Positions 54,745 through 64,000 of a stretch of 64,000 bases of DNA are shown here, piece after piece. The position numbers were made by a program, and so were the translations under genes. The notes under the pieces were generated by a model. It was not told the origin of the DNA. It was given only the letters and a program-made list of their open reading frames with translations, and ran no database searches. How positions within the stretch are numbered: position 1 is the stretch's first letter; every line of letters begins with the position of its first letter. Origin of the DNA: Leptospira idonii (GTDB lineage Bacteria > Spirochaetota > Leptospiria > Leptospirales > Leptospiraceae); NCBI RefSeq assembly GCF_004770995.1, contig NZ_RQHW01000031.1, forward strand, positions 62,001 through 126,000, in the 5' to 3' direction.

Positions 54745-56598
54745 ATGAAATCATTGATCCAAACCCTAGAAAGACTCTTTCTAAAAAAAGAAACGGATAC
54801 TCTCACCTCCCAATTTCCTATCCGATTCAAACTGCTTCTTATCATATCCTTCGTACTCCTGTTATCGATGGCGGGAGTTATCTTTCTTGCTTCCTACTTT
54901 TTCAGAAAAGACAGTGAGGTTCGAGTTAAAGAAAACAACATTAAGATCAACGAAATCCTTTCTTTAAAAGTAAAATCGGATCTTCACTCCATCAGACAAG
55001 ACGTTCATATCACTGCATCGGGAATTCTTAAAAACCCGAAACAATCCTCTTCTTTCGCCAAAGAACTGTTTACCGGTGACCCGAGTTTCATCCTTATAGG
55101 GGCCTACGGCCCGGGAATGAAACCCCAATTCGAAGCCTATAACGAAGAGTTTTTACAAAATTACGATTATCAGAAATCCGAAATTCACAATCTAATGGCG
55201 ACGATCAAAGAGAAGGTGAAAAAAGCATACACAGGTTCTACGGTCATCTGGAATGCAAGCCCCTACTTCCGCCATCCGATTTTATGTTTGGCATTTCCTC
55301 TTTCTGAATCGAAAGATACGAATACGATTCTTCTCACCTTAGTAAAGTTAGATCGTCTTTTGGATGCCTTCCAAACATCAGGAACTGTAGAAACTTTCCT
55401 AGTAGGAGAAGACGGAAGTGTTTTGGCCCATCCGGATGCGAAAATCGTTTTATCCGGTTCCAAACTCAATGATCTTCCCATTGTGGAGAAAATGAAAAAA
55501 TCCACTGTGGACAACGGGCAGTATCGTTATGAAAACAAAGATTCCATCTTTTATCTAGGTTCTTTCAAAAAACTGGGAATCGGAGGCGTAGGAGTTATCT
55601 CTCAGGTTCAGGAAGACAAAATTTTCGAAGAAGTAAACAATATCCAAAAAAGAAACGTATATCTTCTTATCATTTCACTCGCACTCGCCTTTATCGTAGT
55701 TTATATTTTTGCGAAGTCCCTTTCCACTCCCATCTTACAACTGGTAAGTGCCGCCAGGGAAATCGAAGCGGGCCAATACCATTTGGAACTGACTGCAACA
55801 ACAAGAGATGAAATCGGAGTTCTTACTAGTTCTTTCGTTTCCATGAGCAAAGGTTTGGAAGAAAGAGAAAAACTGAAAGATTCCTTCGGAAGATTCGTAA
55901 ACAAAGACATCGCCGAAATGGCAGCAAGAGGAAACCTCTCCATCGGTGGAGAAAGAAAAAATTGCGCAGTGTTCTTTTCGGATATCAGAAGTTTCACCGC
56001 CATCTCCGAAAAATTAGAACCGGAAGATGTAGTCGAATTTTTAAACCAATATATGAGCGAGATGGTTTCCTGTGTGAAAGAAACGGGAGGCACCGTAGAT
56101 AAATTCATCGGAGACGCCATTATGGCGACTTGGGGTGCACTTCGTTCCACCGGGAACGATTCAGAAAGCGCAGTGGAAGCTTCCATCCGAATGAGAGAAC
56201 GACTGTTAATCTTCAACAAAGGAAGAGGAAGCGTCAAAAAACCGATCATACGCATCGGATGCGGAATCAATACGGGAAACGTAATTGCAGGGCAAATCGG
56301 ATCTTCCGACAAAATGGAATACACTGTGATCGGAGATACGGTAAACCTTGCTTCCAGAGTGGAATCCTTAAATAAGGATTCCGGTACGGACATTCTAATA
56401 TCCGAAAATACTTATGAAGACGTGAAAAATAAGTTCAATACTGTCAGCATGGGTGAAATCAAGGTCAAAGGGAAAATCAAACCGCAAAAGGTTTATGCTG
56501 TATTAGGAAGAAAAGGAGATCCTAAATGCCCTAAGAATCTCCAAGAATTACGAAAGTTAGTGGGAATTCCCACTCCCGAAACTAAAAAAACGAAGTAA
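54745..56598 (+). CDS. Membrane adenylate cyclase (class III) with extracytoplasmic sensor and HAMP
   Basis: 617 aa. One membrane helix near residues 25-50 (KLLLIISFVLLLSMAGVIFLASYFF) is followed by a periplasmic Cache-like sensor region (to about 295), a second helix (IISLALAFIVVYIFA), a HAMP domain (AAREIEAGQYHLELTATTRDEIGVLTSSF) and a class III cyclase domain. Metal-binding Asp residues are in FSDIRSF and FIGDAIMATWG. The substrate-choice region DKMEYTVIGDTVNLASR has Lys and Asp/Thr as in adenylate rather than guanylate cyclases. It heads a run with the FecR gene. Confidence 0.9.
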   Translation: MKSLIQTLERLFLKKETDTLTSQFPIRFKLLLIISFVLLLSMAGVIFLASYFFRKDSEVRVKENNIKINEILSLKVKSDLHSIRQDVHITASGILKNPKQSSSFAKELFTGDPSFILIGAYGPGMKPQFEAYNEEFLQNYDYQKSEIHNLMATIKEKVKKAYTGSTVIWNASPYFRHPILCLAFPLSESKDTNTILLTLVKLDRLLDAFQTSGTVETFLVGEDGSVLAHPDAKIVLSGSKLNDLPIVEKMKKSTVDNGQYRYENKDSIFYLGSFKKLGIGGVGVISQVQEDKIFEEVNNIQKRNVYLLIISLALAFIVVYIFAKSLSTPILQLVSAAREIEAGQYHLELTATTRDEIGVLTSSFVSMSKGLEEREKLKDSFGRFVNKDIAEMAARGNLSIGGERKNCAVFFSDIRSFTAISEKLEPEDVVEFLNQYMSEMVSCVKETGGTVDKFIGDAIMATWGALRSTGNDSESAVEASIRMRERLLIFNKGRGSVKKPIIRIGCGINTGNVIAGQIGSSDKMEYTVIGDTVNLASRVESLNKDSGTDILISENTYEDVKNKFNTVSMGEIKVKGKIKPQKVYAVLGRKGDPKCPKNLQELRKLVGIPTPETKKTK

Positions 56599-56603
56599 CA
56601 AAT

Positions 56604-58511
56604 ATGAAATTAGATAAACGGGATTTTCGCATTCTTATTCTTCTGACTCTGATTGCGGTGGGATTCACCGCTCTCTTTTACTACGATCTAAATAAAAAAA
56701 TCGATATCGGAGACAGGGAAGTCATAGGAACGATTCATTTCAAAAACAATATCGTACAAAGAAAACTGGAAGACCAAGTGATTTGGGAAAGGCTGGAAAA
56801 CAACAGTCCTCTTACCAACAAAGACACAATTCGTTCGGAAGCTTTTTCCGATGCGATCATACGTCTTAAGGACGGAACAGAAATCAATATCGATGAAAAC
56901 AGTATGTTCCATTTGGATCTAACGGGAGAAAAACCTAGTTTGGAATTTTCCCAAGGATCCTTGCAGGTGAAAAAAGGAAGTTCAAAGGAAGCGAATATAG
57001 TCATTAAGTCCCAAGGAAGTGAAATCGACGTCACTTCCGGCGATGTCAAAATCGAAAAAGAAGGACAAAAAGATCTTAGCCTTTTCGTAGAAAAAGGAAC
57101 TTCCAAACTCAAACATAATGGCCAAGAAATCGATGTAGAGAGCGGCCGTAAGGCGGAACTTTTAGAGGGAAGCGAAGTAACCGTAAAAAAGATTCCCGTA
57201 AAACTATTGTCTCCCGGTTCTCAAAAACTTTTTTTGATTTCGAATCAGGATGCAAATGTGAATTTCGAGTGGGCTCTGGATCCGGGTTTTTCGGAATCTT
57301 TGATCGAAGTCTCCCGCTCTCCTCAATTCAAACTGCAACTCATTCATACGAATCTAAGCGCCACCAAATTCAAATCACCTTTGAAAGAAGGGACCTATTA
57401 CTGGCGGGTCAAAACAAAAGATCCTAAAACCGCAAAATGGGAATCGAGTGATACCGGTAAATTTTTCGTAGCAAAAGACGAACCTCTTCGTTTGGATTCG
57501 CCTGCAAACAATGCGGACTTCCGTTACGTAACTTCCCCTCCTTTGGTAGGATTCAGCTGGAGCAAGATCAACACGGCTCGTTCTTATAAATTCGAACTCT
57601 CCGAATCTTCTCAATTTTCTAATATTCTAAAATCTTTTGATACGGAAGCGAATACTGTTTCTTTGGATGATCTAAAAGAAGGAACTTATTATTGGAGAGT
57701 GACAGCACAGTCCTCCTTTTCCGGAACTCCCGATAAAAGAGTGGGACCGAACCAATTTACGATCAAAAAAGACGATTCGTATCCTGCTCCGAACATCCTT
57801 CGCCCTGCAAACGGAACGGAAATCACCACCGATGAGGTCGAAAAAGGCCAAGCCATTATGATTTGGGAAGGAAATCCCGAATTGGCAAAATACAAAGTAG
57901 AAATTTCCAAAGATTCAAAATTCGGTTCGATTGCGGTATCGAAAGAACTGGCAACTAACTTCTATCAACCGAACTGGAAAGATTTAGGAACAGGGAGTTT
58001 GTATGCCAGAGTCAAAGGAATCGCAACCGACGGAAAAGAAGGAGAATTTTCTCCCGTTTCCAAGTTCAGCATCGTAGAGAAAAAAACTCAGGAAGAAGAA
58101 CCGAAGAAAGAAGAGCTCAAAAAAGAGGAAAAACCGAAACCTCCCGCTATAGAACTCATCTCTCCGGTGAATTCCGTCGTGGAAATGAAAGGTAAATCCA
58201 GTTTGGACTTTCAATGGAAAGGAGGACCTGGTTTCGACAAATACGAATTCGTCCTTTATCAAATCCAGTCCGGCCGCAGAACAGCAATTTATCGAACACA
58301 AACGAAATCGAATTCCTTATCGATTAAGGATCTTACGATTTTAGACGAAGGAACTTTCTCCTGGGAACTTTTGGAACACAGAGACGGAAATCCGTCACAG
58401 TCCAGAAAAGGAAATTTTATAATCGCATTGAACCAACTCAAAACACTGAAGCCGAACGATATAGAATTCATATCTCCGAAACGTCTTTACAAAGAAGGAA
58501 AACATAAATGA
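56604..58511 (+). CDS. FecR-domain protein with Fn3-like repeats
   Basis: 635 aa. It has an N-terminal membrane anchor (ILILLTLIAVGFTALFYY), then a FecR domain (about residues 70-190; DTIRSEAFSDAIIRLKDGTEINIDENS, LEFSQGSLQVKKG, EIDVTSGDVKI). This is followed by four related beta-sandwich units with the repeated phrase EGTYYWRV or EGTFSWEL. A Glu/Lys/Pro linker separates units three and four. The protein would stand in the periplasm attached to the inner membrane. Encoded five bases after the cyclase and overlapping the next gene by four, so all three may form one surface-sensing or envelope module. Confidence 0.8.
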   Translation: MKLDKRDFRILILLTLIAVGFTALFYYDLNKKIDIGDREVIGTIHFKNNIVQRKLEDQVIWERLENNSPLTNKDTIRSEAFSDAIIRLKDGTEINIDENSMFHLDLTGEKPSLEFSQGSLQVKKGSSKEANIVIKSQGSEIDVTSGDVKIEKEGQKDLSLFVEKGTSKLKHNGQEIDVESGRKAELLEGSEVTVKKIPVKLLSPGSQKLFLISNQDANVNFEWALDPGFSESLIEVSRSPQFKLQLIHTNLSATKFKSPLKEGTYYWRVKTKDPKTAKWESSDTGKFFVAKDEPLRLDSPANNADFRYVTSPPLVGFSWSKINTARSYKFELSESSQFSNILKSFDTEANTVSLDDLKEGTYYWRVTAQSSFSGTPDKRVGPNQFTIKKDDSYPAPNILRPANGTEITTDEVEKGQAIMIWEGNPELAKYKVEISKDSKFGSIAVSKELATNFYQPNWKDLGTGSLYARVKGIATDGKEGEFSPVSKFSIVEKKTQEEEPKKEELKKEEKPKPPAIELISPVNSVVEMKGKSSLDFQWKGGPGFDKYEFVLYQIQSGRRTAIYRTQTKSNSLSIKDLTILDEGTFSWELLEHRDGNPSQSRKGNFIIALNQLKTLKPNDIEFISPKRLYKEGKHK

Positions 58512-59524
58512 TCAAATCTTCCCAAGCGAAATTTTTACTCTTTCCCTTATTCATTTTCATCTCTTACTCTCTCTTTGCGAGCGAGTTATATAAATTCGTA
58601 GCTTGGAAACCGATCGAAGATGCCAGCGGATACCAAATCCAAATCAAAGACAAACAAGGCAAAATCATAATCGATAAAAAAATAGAAAAAAATTATTTCT
58701 CAGTACAGGATCTCGCCGTAGGCGATTACTTCGTAAGATCCGCCCCTTTGAATCTTTTCAAAAAACCTGTTGTTTGGTCCGAGTGGAAAGAGATGGAAAT
58801 TCTAATCTCAGAAATCCCTACCGTGGAAAAAAAGGAAAATGACAAACCTGCTATCTCTCTTAAAAAACCGGAACCATCCGTAGAAAATAAATCCACAGTT
58901 TCCGAATTGGAAATCGAAGGAGATAATTTCCTGGATGTTACCGAAGTGGAAATCAAACAACAGGAAACCAAACTCCCCATTCTTGAAAAACAATTCAAAA
59001 ACGAAAGACGAATCGATGTTAAAGTAGATACTGCGAAGGCGAGTCCGGGAGATTATGATTTAACAATAGTTAATCCGTTTCAAAAACCGCAAGTCGTTTC
59101 GAAGTTTCTGAAAATCGAAGAGACGCCTCCGGCAAAAACGGTAGTAGAAGTACCGAAAGGAAAACAGCTTCATCAGTTTACTTACGAAGAATATATGTCG
59201 TATCTGGAAGAGAATAAAGTGAAAGATTGCGATATGACTAAAATCCCCGGCCCTACCTTGGGAGGTTGTTACAAATCGTACGTTACCATCAACCAAAGCA
59301 CGAAAGAAACTAGGGATATGTACGCATTTTTTAGATTGATCAGCGAAAATCAAAACGATCGCTTTTTCGGTTATTCTTATTTTGAAACGAAATGCAAACC
59401 CGTCTTTCTCCCTGCAAAACAAAGAATGACGGATTTACTAAATAAAAAACGCAGTTCACTGGATTCGGAAGAAACTGCAAAATTAGAGAAAGCTGTAAAA
59501 AAATTAGCTACTTGCTCAGAATAA
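58508..59524 (+). CDS. Exported protein encoded with the FecR protein
   Basis: 338 aa, signal peptide MIKSSQAKFLLFPLFIFISYSLFAS. The first 80 mature residues repeat the Fn3-like layout of the previous protein (KFVAWKPIEDASGYQIQIKD...VGDYFVRS). The middle is acidic and low-complexity. It continues with a second beta-sandwich (SPGDYDLTIVNPFQKPQVVS) and a C-terminal helical part with Cys (DCDMTKIPGPTLGGCYKSY, FETKCKP, ATCSE). AAGGAA precedes the ATG, which overlaps the FecR stop. Probably a partner of the FecR protein; no known family. Confidence 0.65.
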   Translation: MIKSSQAKFLLFPLFIFISYSLFASELYKFVAWKPIEDASGYQIQIKDKQGKIIIDKKIEKNYFSVQDLAVGDYFVRSAPLNLFKKPVVWSEWKEMEILISEIPTVEKKENDKPAISLKKPEPSVENKSTVSELEIEGDNFLDVTEVEIKQQETKLPILEKQFKNERRIDVKVDTAKASPGDYDLTIVNPFQKPQVVSKFLKIEETPPAKTVVEVPKGKQLHQFTYEEYMSYLEENKVKDCDMTKIPGPTLGGCYKSYVTINQSTKETRDMYAFFRLISENQNDRFFGYSYFETKCKPVFLPAKQRMTDLLNKKRSSLDSEETAKLEKAVKKLATCSE

Positions 59525-59567
59525 ATTGCCAATCTGATCGTCATCTGAAAGAGTTCTTGTAAGTCCA

Positions 59568-60179
59568 ATGGTAGTAATGAAGAAAAACTCTTTCGCTGTT
59601 CTCATTTTATTCCTTTTAATGATTTCCCTTGCCTTAAGCGCAGAACCTTCCGTGCTCAGCGCTAACGTGAAAGAAATTACCGCCAGACTTCAGGATCTCG
59701 CTCTTTATCCCAATCTTTCGAAAAAAAGAATGTATGGAGCCCTTCATAAAGGAGGAGCGATTCGGTTTGATTTGAAAGCTACCGAACCGGCACCTCAGTC
59801 TTTGGGCATAGGGATCGCAGGAGACGGAACCTTAAAAGAATGGCAGCTAACTGTCTATAGTGGAACAGGTTCAGAAGAGACGGCTCCCATTTTGAGAAAA
59901 GAAAAGGTAGTGGGAGAAAACCAATGGGTTTTCGAAATTTTGGCTCCTCCTGACGACGTCATCATAGAAATTAGAAATATATCTTCCAGTGGCGCTGTGG
60001 CAGTTGTGGAAGTGGTGCACGGTTTTTATTTCGGATACTCCGTAGATAAAGAGAACAACACCAAACCTACAATCAACAATCCCGGACAAAAAGTGAATCC
60101 GACGGAGCCTGAAAAATTATCTCCTACGGATGTTCAAAACAGAGTGGAATTCATCAGAGTTCCTTTGTCGAACGACTGA
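59568..60179 (+). CDS. Exported protein of unknown function
   Basis: 203 aa; the ATG at 59577 (MKKNSFAVLILFLLM) gives a better signal peptide start than 59568. The mature part has a beta-rich centre (GGAIRFDLKATEPAPQSLGIGIAGDG) and a Pro/Asn/Thr-rich tail (NTKPTINNPGQKVNPTEPEK). It follows the previous gene by 43 bases in the same direction and probably ends the cyclase-FecR operon. Its last 26 bases overlap the end of the converging DUF1574 gene. No family was recognised. Confidence 0.6.
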   Translation: MVVMKKNSFAVLILFLLMISLALSAEPSVLSANVKEITARLQDLALYPNLSKKRMYGALHKGGAIRFDLKATEPAPQSLGIGIAGDGTLKEWQLTVYSGTGSEETAPILRKEKVVGENQWVFEILAPPDDVIIEIRNISSSGAVAVVEVVHGFYFGYSVDKENNTKPTINNPGQKVNPTEPEKLSPTDVQNRVEFIRVPLSND

Positions 60180-61245
60180 CCCTGTCCATAATATAATTCG
60201 TATAATCGTTGTAACAAGAAGGGGACATGTGCCCCGCATCGCTGAACTCATCACAATGATAGTCCGCATCGTCGTTCATGTTCCATAAAGGAACAGACTT
60301 ACTCTTATTATATTCCGAAATTTTAGGCAGCCATTCCGCATAAACGGTATTCATCCTTCCTTCTTCCACACTTACCTGTTTGTTTCGGATATGATCCATA
60401 TACGGCAGAGAAAGTCTCACCCAAATCACTGCGGAAGGAACACCCAAACGTTTCGAAAGATCAATCGACTGATCTAAAAAACTAAGTGCATTTTCTGAAA
60501 ATCGAAAAGGAACAAGATAAGAATGAAAATCACCTAACGCGGATTTTTTGAGAAGTTCCAAAGGCAAAACCGCCTGATGAGTACCTGGAGTGATCGCAGA
60601 ACCCTTCCCCTTGTCCAAACGTTCCATTAAATTATTTCTCAGCTCTCGATAGGGATATAGAAAACTTTCTTTCTTTTTGGAACGGGCAAGAATCGTCTCC
60701 AACTTAGGGCGGTATTGATATGTGCGGAACATTCTTTTCGCAATCAAAGTGGAGATTTCGTCCGTGGAAAAAAGGTTGAAGTGCTTCAGTACGAACAATA
60801 CATCCAGACCGTTGGTCAATGTTTCATCCACCTTCAAAGTGGCAGAGGAATTATAAAGTTCCACGGAATGATCGAATAGGATAAAATCGGGCTTCACTCC
60901 GTCTTTTGCGAATTTTTCCATCCACTGCAGAGTGTAGTCCGACTTTCCTCCTGGAACGGAAAAATTAAACATCACCCAACCAGGATATTTTTTTTGGATA
61001 TATTCATTATCAAAAAGCAAGGCCCTGGAGTTTCCGAAATAAACAAGCACCTTATCTCGATTAGGTTGAGACAGATATTCTTTCAAATCGGAGAAAAGTT
61101 TGTTCTTTTGAATATAATTGATATCGGAAAGGGATTTGGAAAAATAGGTGTGGACATTCTCCAATAAAATCAATTTGTCCAAACAGAAACTGATCAAAAT
61201 CACAAAAAGAGGAAGAAGCAAAAACTTATGTTTGATTAAATCCAT
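60154..61245 (-). CDS. DUF1574 (SGNH-like) protein
   Basis: 363 aa with an N-terminal membrane anchor (KFLLLPLFVILISFCLDKLIL). It has a SGNH-hydrolase-like outline: VLVYFGNSRALLF near residue 70 (G-N-S nucleophile block), VMFNFSVPGGKSDYTLQWMEKF, and a C-terminal DAGHMSPSCYNDYTNYI (D-x2-H catalytic block). This fits DUF1574, a family expanded in Leptospira. It is encoded 13 bases after an MBOAT gene, the usual pairing for O-acetylation of extracytoplasmic sugars, in which the SGNH-like partner finishes the transfer. Confidence 0.8.
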   Translation of the reverse strand: MDLIKHKFLLLPLFVILISFCLDKLILLENVHTYFSKSLSDINYIQKNKLFSDLKEYLSQPNRDKVLVYFGNSRALLFDNEYIQKKYPGWVMFNFSVPGGKSDYTLQWMEKFAKDGVKPDFILFDHSVELYNSSATLKVDETLTNGLDVLFVLKHFNLFSTDEISTLIAKRMFRTYQYRPKLETILARSKKKESFLYPYRELRNNLMERLDKGKGSAITPGTHQAVLPLELLKKSALGDFHSYLVPFRFSENALSFLDQSIDLSKRLGVPSAVIWVRLSLPYMDHIRNKQVSVEEGRMNTVYAEWLPKISEYNKSKSVPLWNMNDDADYHCDEFSDAGHMSPSCYNDYTNYIMDRVSRSTKEL

Positions 61246-61258
61246 ATTCGATCGTCCT

Positions 61259-62737
61259 TCAAAAACGGTAGTAAATGAAATCGCCGCCGTCTTGCGACAA
61301 TGTAGCCAAAAGAAAGATCGTAAGCATTCCGCAAATAGGTGCTAAATACGGATCGTATTTTCTGAATTTCATCCAATACTCGGGAAAGTATTGAAAATGA
61401 TGGAAGAGAAAAAGAACTACCGCCATATAAGAAACTCTTTCCAAGTTTTCTATATGAGCGAAAGAGAAGGACGAACCTGATCCGAAAAGTGAAGTCGCCC
61501 CGATCAGCCAGGAATTGGAATCTCCGGAAAGAAAAGATTCCAAACGAGAAGGAAAATGAGTGAAAATTCCGTGAAAAAGATCGACCATTAAACTTGCGTT
61601 ATTGGAACGAAACATAAGTCCTGAAACGGAAAATAAAAAGAAAACGATAAAGGCTTTGATTACGATCAAAAACTTATTTTTTGTGGGAGTGAGTTTCCAT
61701 CCCAAACCGTCCTCCAAATACCTTTCCGCAGCCAAAATCACTCCCCAATAGAAACCCCAACAGATGAAGGTATAATCAGCTCCGTGCCAAAAGCCTCCTA
61801 GAGTCATGATGATGATTAAATTGAGATAGGTGCGTATTTCTCCCAAACGAGAACCGCCTAACGGAAAGTAAATATAATCTCTCAGCCAAAGAGATAGAGT
61901 GATGTGCCAGCGTTTCCATAGTTCTCTTCCCGAAGTAGAGAAAAACGGACCTGTAAAGTTTTCGGGAATTTCAAACCCCAAATACAAGGCGACGGATCTT
62001 GCCATGTCGGTCAGACCAGAAAAATCGCAATACACTTGAATGGAATAACAGATACCTGCCATCACCAAAGAAAAAGAATCGTAAGAAGAGGGATTGGAAA
62101 AGATAGGAGAGATGGTAGTCGACATAGGATCGGCAACTAACACCTTTTTTACAAGACCGGACATCAATAGATAGGATGCTCGGTACATCTTTTCCTTATC
62201 CGGATTTAACTTGTCCAAATTGGGAAGAAAATCTCCCAAACGCATGATCGGTCCCGCAATCAAAACCGGAAAAAAGGCAACGAATAGAAAATAATCGAAA
62301 ACGCTCACCAAAGGTTTGGAATTATCTCTGTAGGTGTCAATCGCAGCGGCAATCACTTGAAAGGAATAAAAACTGATCGCAAGAGGGAGTACAATGTGTA
62401 CTAAACCGGGAACCTTTTCGAAAAAAGGGTAATGAGTCAAGTCGGCAAGTACCTTATTGAAAAAATAGAAATATTTAAAAAACCCTAGATTGATTAAATT
62501 AAAACTTACCGTAAAACGAATCCAGAATTTACCCTTTGTTTCGTGTAACTTACGATAAAGTAAGTAGTTGATTGCGATGATTGCCAAAAAATGAAAGGTG
62601 AAGGCTAAGGAAAAATAGGCGTAAAAAGAAAGCCCGGAAAACAGAAGGAACGGCTTTCTATACGATCGGGGTAGCCCCCAGTAAAAGAGATAAACGACGG
62701 AAAGGAAAATGAGGAAAGGAATGGAGTTAAACAACAT
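61259..62737 (-). CDS. MBOAT-family O-acyltransferase (AlgI-like)
   Basis: 492 aa with about ten membrane helices. It has the AlgI/DltB-type core: IQVYCDFSGLTDMARSVALYLGFEIPENF, then FFSTSGRELWKRWHITLSLWLRDYIYFPLGGSR. The active-site His is in LGGFWHGADYTFICWGFYWG. The enzyme moves acyl groups across or at the inner membrane to a periplasmic acceptor, with the adjacent DUF1574 protein as likely partner. The acceptor (lipopolysaccharide, peptidoglycan or other glycan) is not shown. Confidence 0.92.
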   Translation of the reverse strand: MLFNSIPFLIFLSVVYLFYWGLPRSYRKPFLLFSGLSFYAYFSLAFTFHFLAIIAINYLLYRKLHETKGKFWIRFTVSFNLINLGFFKYFYFFNKVLADLTHYPFFEKVPGLVHIVLPLAISFYSFQVIAAAIDTYRDNSKPLVSVFDYFLFVAFFPVLIAGPIMRLGDFLPNLDKLNPDKEKMYRASYLLMSGLVKKVLVADPMSTTISPIFSNPSSYDSFSLVMAGICYSIQVYCDFSGLTDMARSVALYLGFEIPENFTGPFFSTSGRELWKRWHITLSLWLRDYIYFPLGGSRLGEIRTYLNLIIIMTLGGFWHGADYTFICWGFYWGVILAAERYLEDGLGWKLTPTKNKFLIVIKAFIVFFLFSVSGLMFRSNNASLMVDLFHGIFTHFPSRLESFLSGDSNSWLIGATSLFGSGSSFSFAHIENLERVSYMAVVLFLFHHFQYFPEYWMKFRKYDPYLAPICGMLTIFLLATLSQDGGDFIYYRF

Positions 62738-62743
62738 ATAATT

Positions 62744-63244
62744 TTATGTTAGAAATTGTTTCTCCCAGTAATCTTGTTCATTTACGTCTGTCAACCCTTC
62801 TTTCATTTCGTCGAACTCGGACTCTTCTTTCTTCTCCGTAAAACTCAGCCAATCCTTATAAAATTCTTCGGAGGTCTTTCGTTTGGCACGGATCCTTCTT
62901 GCAAAATTTACGATTTCTTTATCGGATGTGATCACCAAACAATGAGAAGGTATGGGAGTTTGTTTCAGATAACCGATGATTAAATCGTCCGCCTTTTGCT
63001 CATGGCTGTAATGAACGGACATTCCCTCGTAATCTTCCGAATAACAATCGGAAAGCGGGTCTTTTTTTCCGTCGAAAAAAACAAGTACCTCTGCCTTTTT
63101 CCAGCCTTGAAAAAACTGCCAAAGGTAGGCTAAAAGCCCTTCTCTTGCGTCTTTTAAGCGGTAATCGACCAGATAAAAGGCCAAATCGGGAAATTTATAG
63201 ATTAAATTCATCCCGTCGACCAAGATTCGCTGCACCGAGGACAC
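62744..63244 (-). CDS. NYN-domain (YacP-like) putative ribonuclease
   Basis: 166 aa from GTG 63244; GTG 63235 is also possible, and an ATG at 63298 would extend the product by 18 residues but run into the divergent SDR start. The NYN/PIN-like fold is shown by [16 protein letters not shown] (first Asp), [26 protein letters not shown] and [16 protein letters not shown], which supply the acidic metal site. YacP-like NYN proteins are thought to cut RNA. It lies six bases before the MBOAT gene in the same operon, with no clear shared function. Confidence 0.75.
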   Translation of the reverse strand: MSSVQRILVDGMNLIYKFPDLAFYLVDYRLKDAREGLLAYLWQFFQGWKKAEVLVFFDGKKDPLSDCYSEDYEGMSVHYSHEQKADDLIIGYLKQTPIPSHCLVITSDKEIVNFARRIRAKRKTSEEFYKDWLSFTEKKEESEFDEMKEGLTDVNEQDYWEKQFLT

Positions 63245-63296
63245 TTCCCCTATTGAATCGACTTGCCATATTCCATTAAACCAAAAAATGGGAAGC

Positions 63297-64000
63297 ATGG
63301 GGAAAAAAATAATCGTCGTCGGAGCCTCTAGCGGGATCGGAAAAGCCATCGCAGAGTTGGAATTGAAAAACGGATCGGAAGTGGTTCTGATCGCAAGAAG
63401 GGAAAAAGAACTGAAAGCCATCGTTTCGCAATGGAACGCAAAAGGAAAATCGAAACCGGCATTTGCCGTTCCGTTCGATGTGACCAATTTTTCTCAAGCG
63501 GAGAAAACCTTTGAAAAAGCCGTGAAAGAATTGGGCGGATTGGATGAAATTTATTTCGCATCCGGACTCATGCCGGAAGTTTCACCAAACGAGTACAATA
63601 CGGCTAAAGATATTTCCATGCTGAACGTCAATACTTTGGGCGCAGTCGCTATTTTGAATCCTGCCGCAACATTCTTCACCAAACAAAAATCGGGAAAAAT
63701 CATCGGAATCTCTTCCATCGCGGGAGAAAGAGGCAGAAAAGGAAACCCTGTCTACAACACTTCGAAAGCTGCACTGAATACCTATTTGGAAGCTTTGAGA
63801 AACAGACTTTCGGAAAGCAACATCCAAGTAACAACAATTAAACCTGGTTTCGTAAAAACGGAAATGACGAAGGGGCTCCCTCTTCCCGAAAAAGGTCTTT
63901 TGAAAGCGATCTCTGCGGAAGAAGCCGCGGAAAAAATCGTAAAAGCGGTGGCGCAAGGAAAACAGGAAACCTTCGTTCCCGGAATTTGGGCTCTTGTAGG
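63297..64000 (+). CDS. Short-chain dehydrogenase/reductase, C-terminus beyond window
   Basis: Open to the end of the window (about 234 residues visible). The start is ATG 63297 ([20 protein letters not shown]) or ATG 63288 three codons earlier. The cofactor loop [16 protein letters not shown] (pointing to NADP), the N-N-A-G-equivalent FASGLMPE, the catalytic Ser in [12 protein letters not shown] and the Tyr/Lys pair in [17 protein letters not shown] are all present. The substrate is unknown. It is divergent from the NYN gene with about 50 bases between starts. Confidence 0.88.
   Translation, partial: MGKKIIVVGASSGIGKAIAELELKNGSEVVLIARREKELKAIVSQWNAKGKSKPAFAVPFDVTNFSQAEKTFEKAVKELGGLDEIYFASGLMPEVSPNEYNTAKDISMLNVNTLGAVAILNPAATFFTKQKSGKIIGISSIAGERGRKGNPVYNTSKAALNTYLEALRNRLSESNIQVTTIKPGFVKTEMTKGLPLPEKGLLKAISAEEAAEKIVKAVAQGKQETFVPGIWALV

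Overview
The window (about 41-42% GC by eye) looks like a chromosomal segment from a member of the Leptospiraceae, most likely a saprophytic Leptospira relative. The basis is its set of families: spirochaete-type lipoproteins with loose lipoboxes, fliD followed by an uncharacterised helical gene, a DUF1574 gene next to an MBOAT acyltransferase, a BBP2/OmpL-like porin, a class III adenylate cyclase next to a FecR/Fn3-like protein, and a GNAT-nitrilase fusion. No rRNA, tRNA, CRISPR array or intact insertion sequence was seen.

Layout. 0-5 kb: methyltransferase end, HAD phosphatase, secreted protein, fliD pair. 5-10 kb: ppk, FAD-linked oxidase and GNAT-nitrilase. 10-21.5 kb: heavy-metal efflux island with two small exported or membrane-anchored proteins, czcC-czcB-OMP-czcA, and a second czcA paralogue. 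21.5-25.5 kb: porin whose signal-peptide frame is broken at a T8 run, periplasmic cytochrome-like protein, DUF455 protein, alkyltransferase-like protein and thiD. 25.6-32 kb: GAF/sigma-54 activator, divergent from a SpoIIE phosphatase-tilS-engB run in which tilS is split at a T10/A10 double homopolymer; then a small Cys-rich protein too short for routine calling. 32.4-42.8 kb: lipoproteins, an MFS exporter divergent from a TetR regulator with two matched operators, a SprA-like metalloprotease, an Omp85-like barrel, a biotin carboxylase/biotin carrier pair, an LTA-synthase-like enzyme and DUF2889.

42.8-45.7 kb is an accessory pocket: GC-rich structured intergenic elements at both ends, an AT-rich SHOCT-like membrane protein, the internally deleted relic of a Phd/PIN toxin-antitoxin module with its operator, an HExxHxxGxxD protein and a secreted protein made of 11-residue SFPDFK repeats. 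It adjoins a 783-aa three-part protein: an isochorismatase-like fold lacking its Cys, an APH-like kinase and a dual-specificity phosphatase. 48-64 kb: response regulator, PlsC-like acyltransferase, DUF2225, truA, surface proteins, the cyclase/FecR operon, the MBOAT/DUF1574/NYN group and a truncated SDR gene.

The items most deserving a second look are the tilS frameshift (direction compatible with -1 frameshifting or slippage), the three-part kinase/phosphatase fusion, the T8 signal-peptide frameshift in the porin, the leader with a Shine-Dalgarno in a hairpin loop before czcC, the toxin-antitoxin relic and the paired TetR operators.
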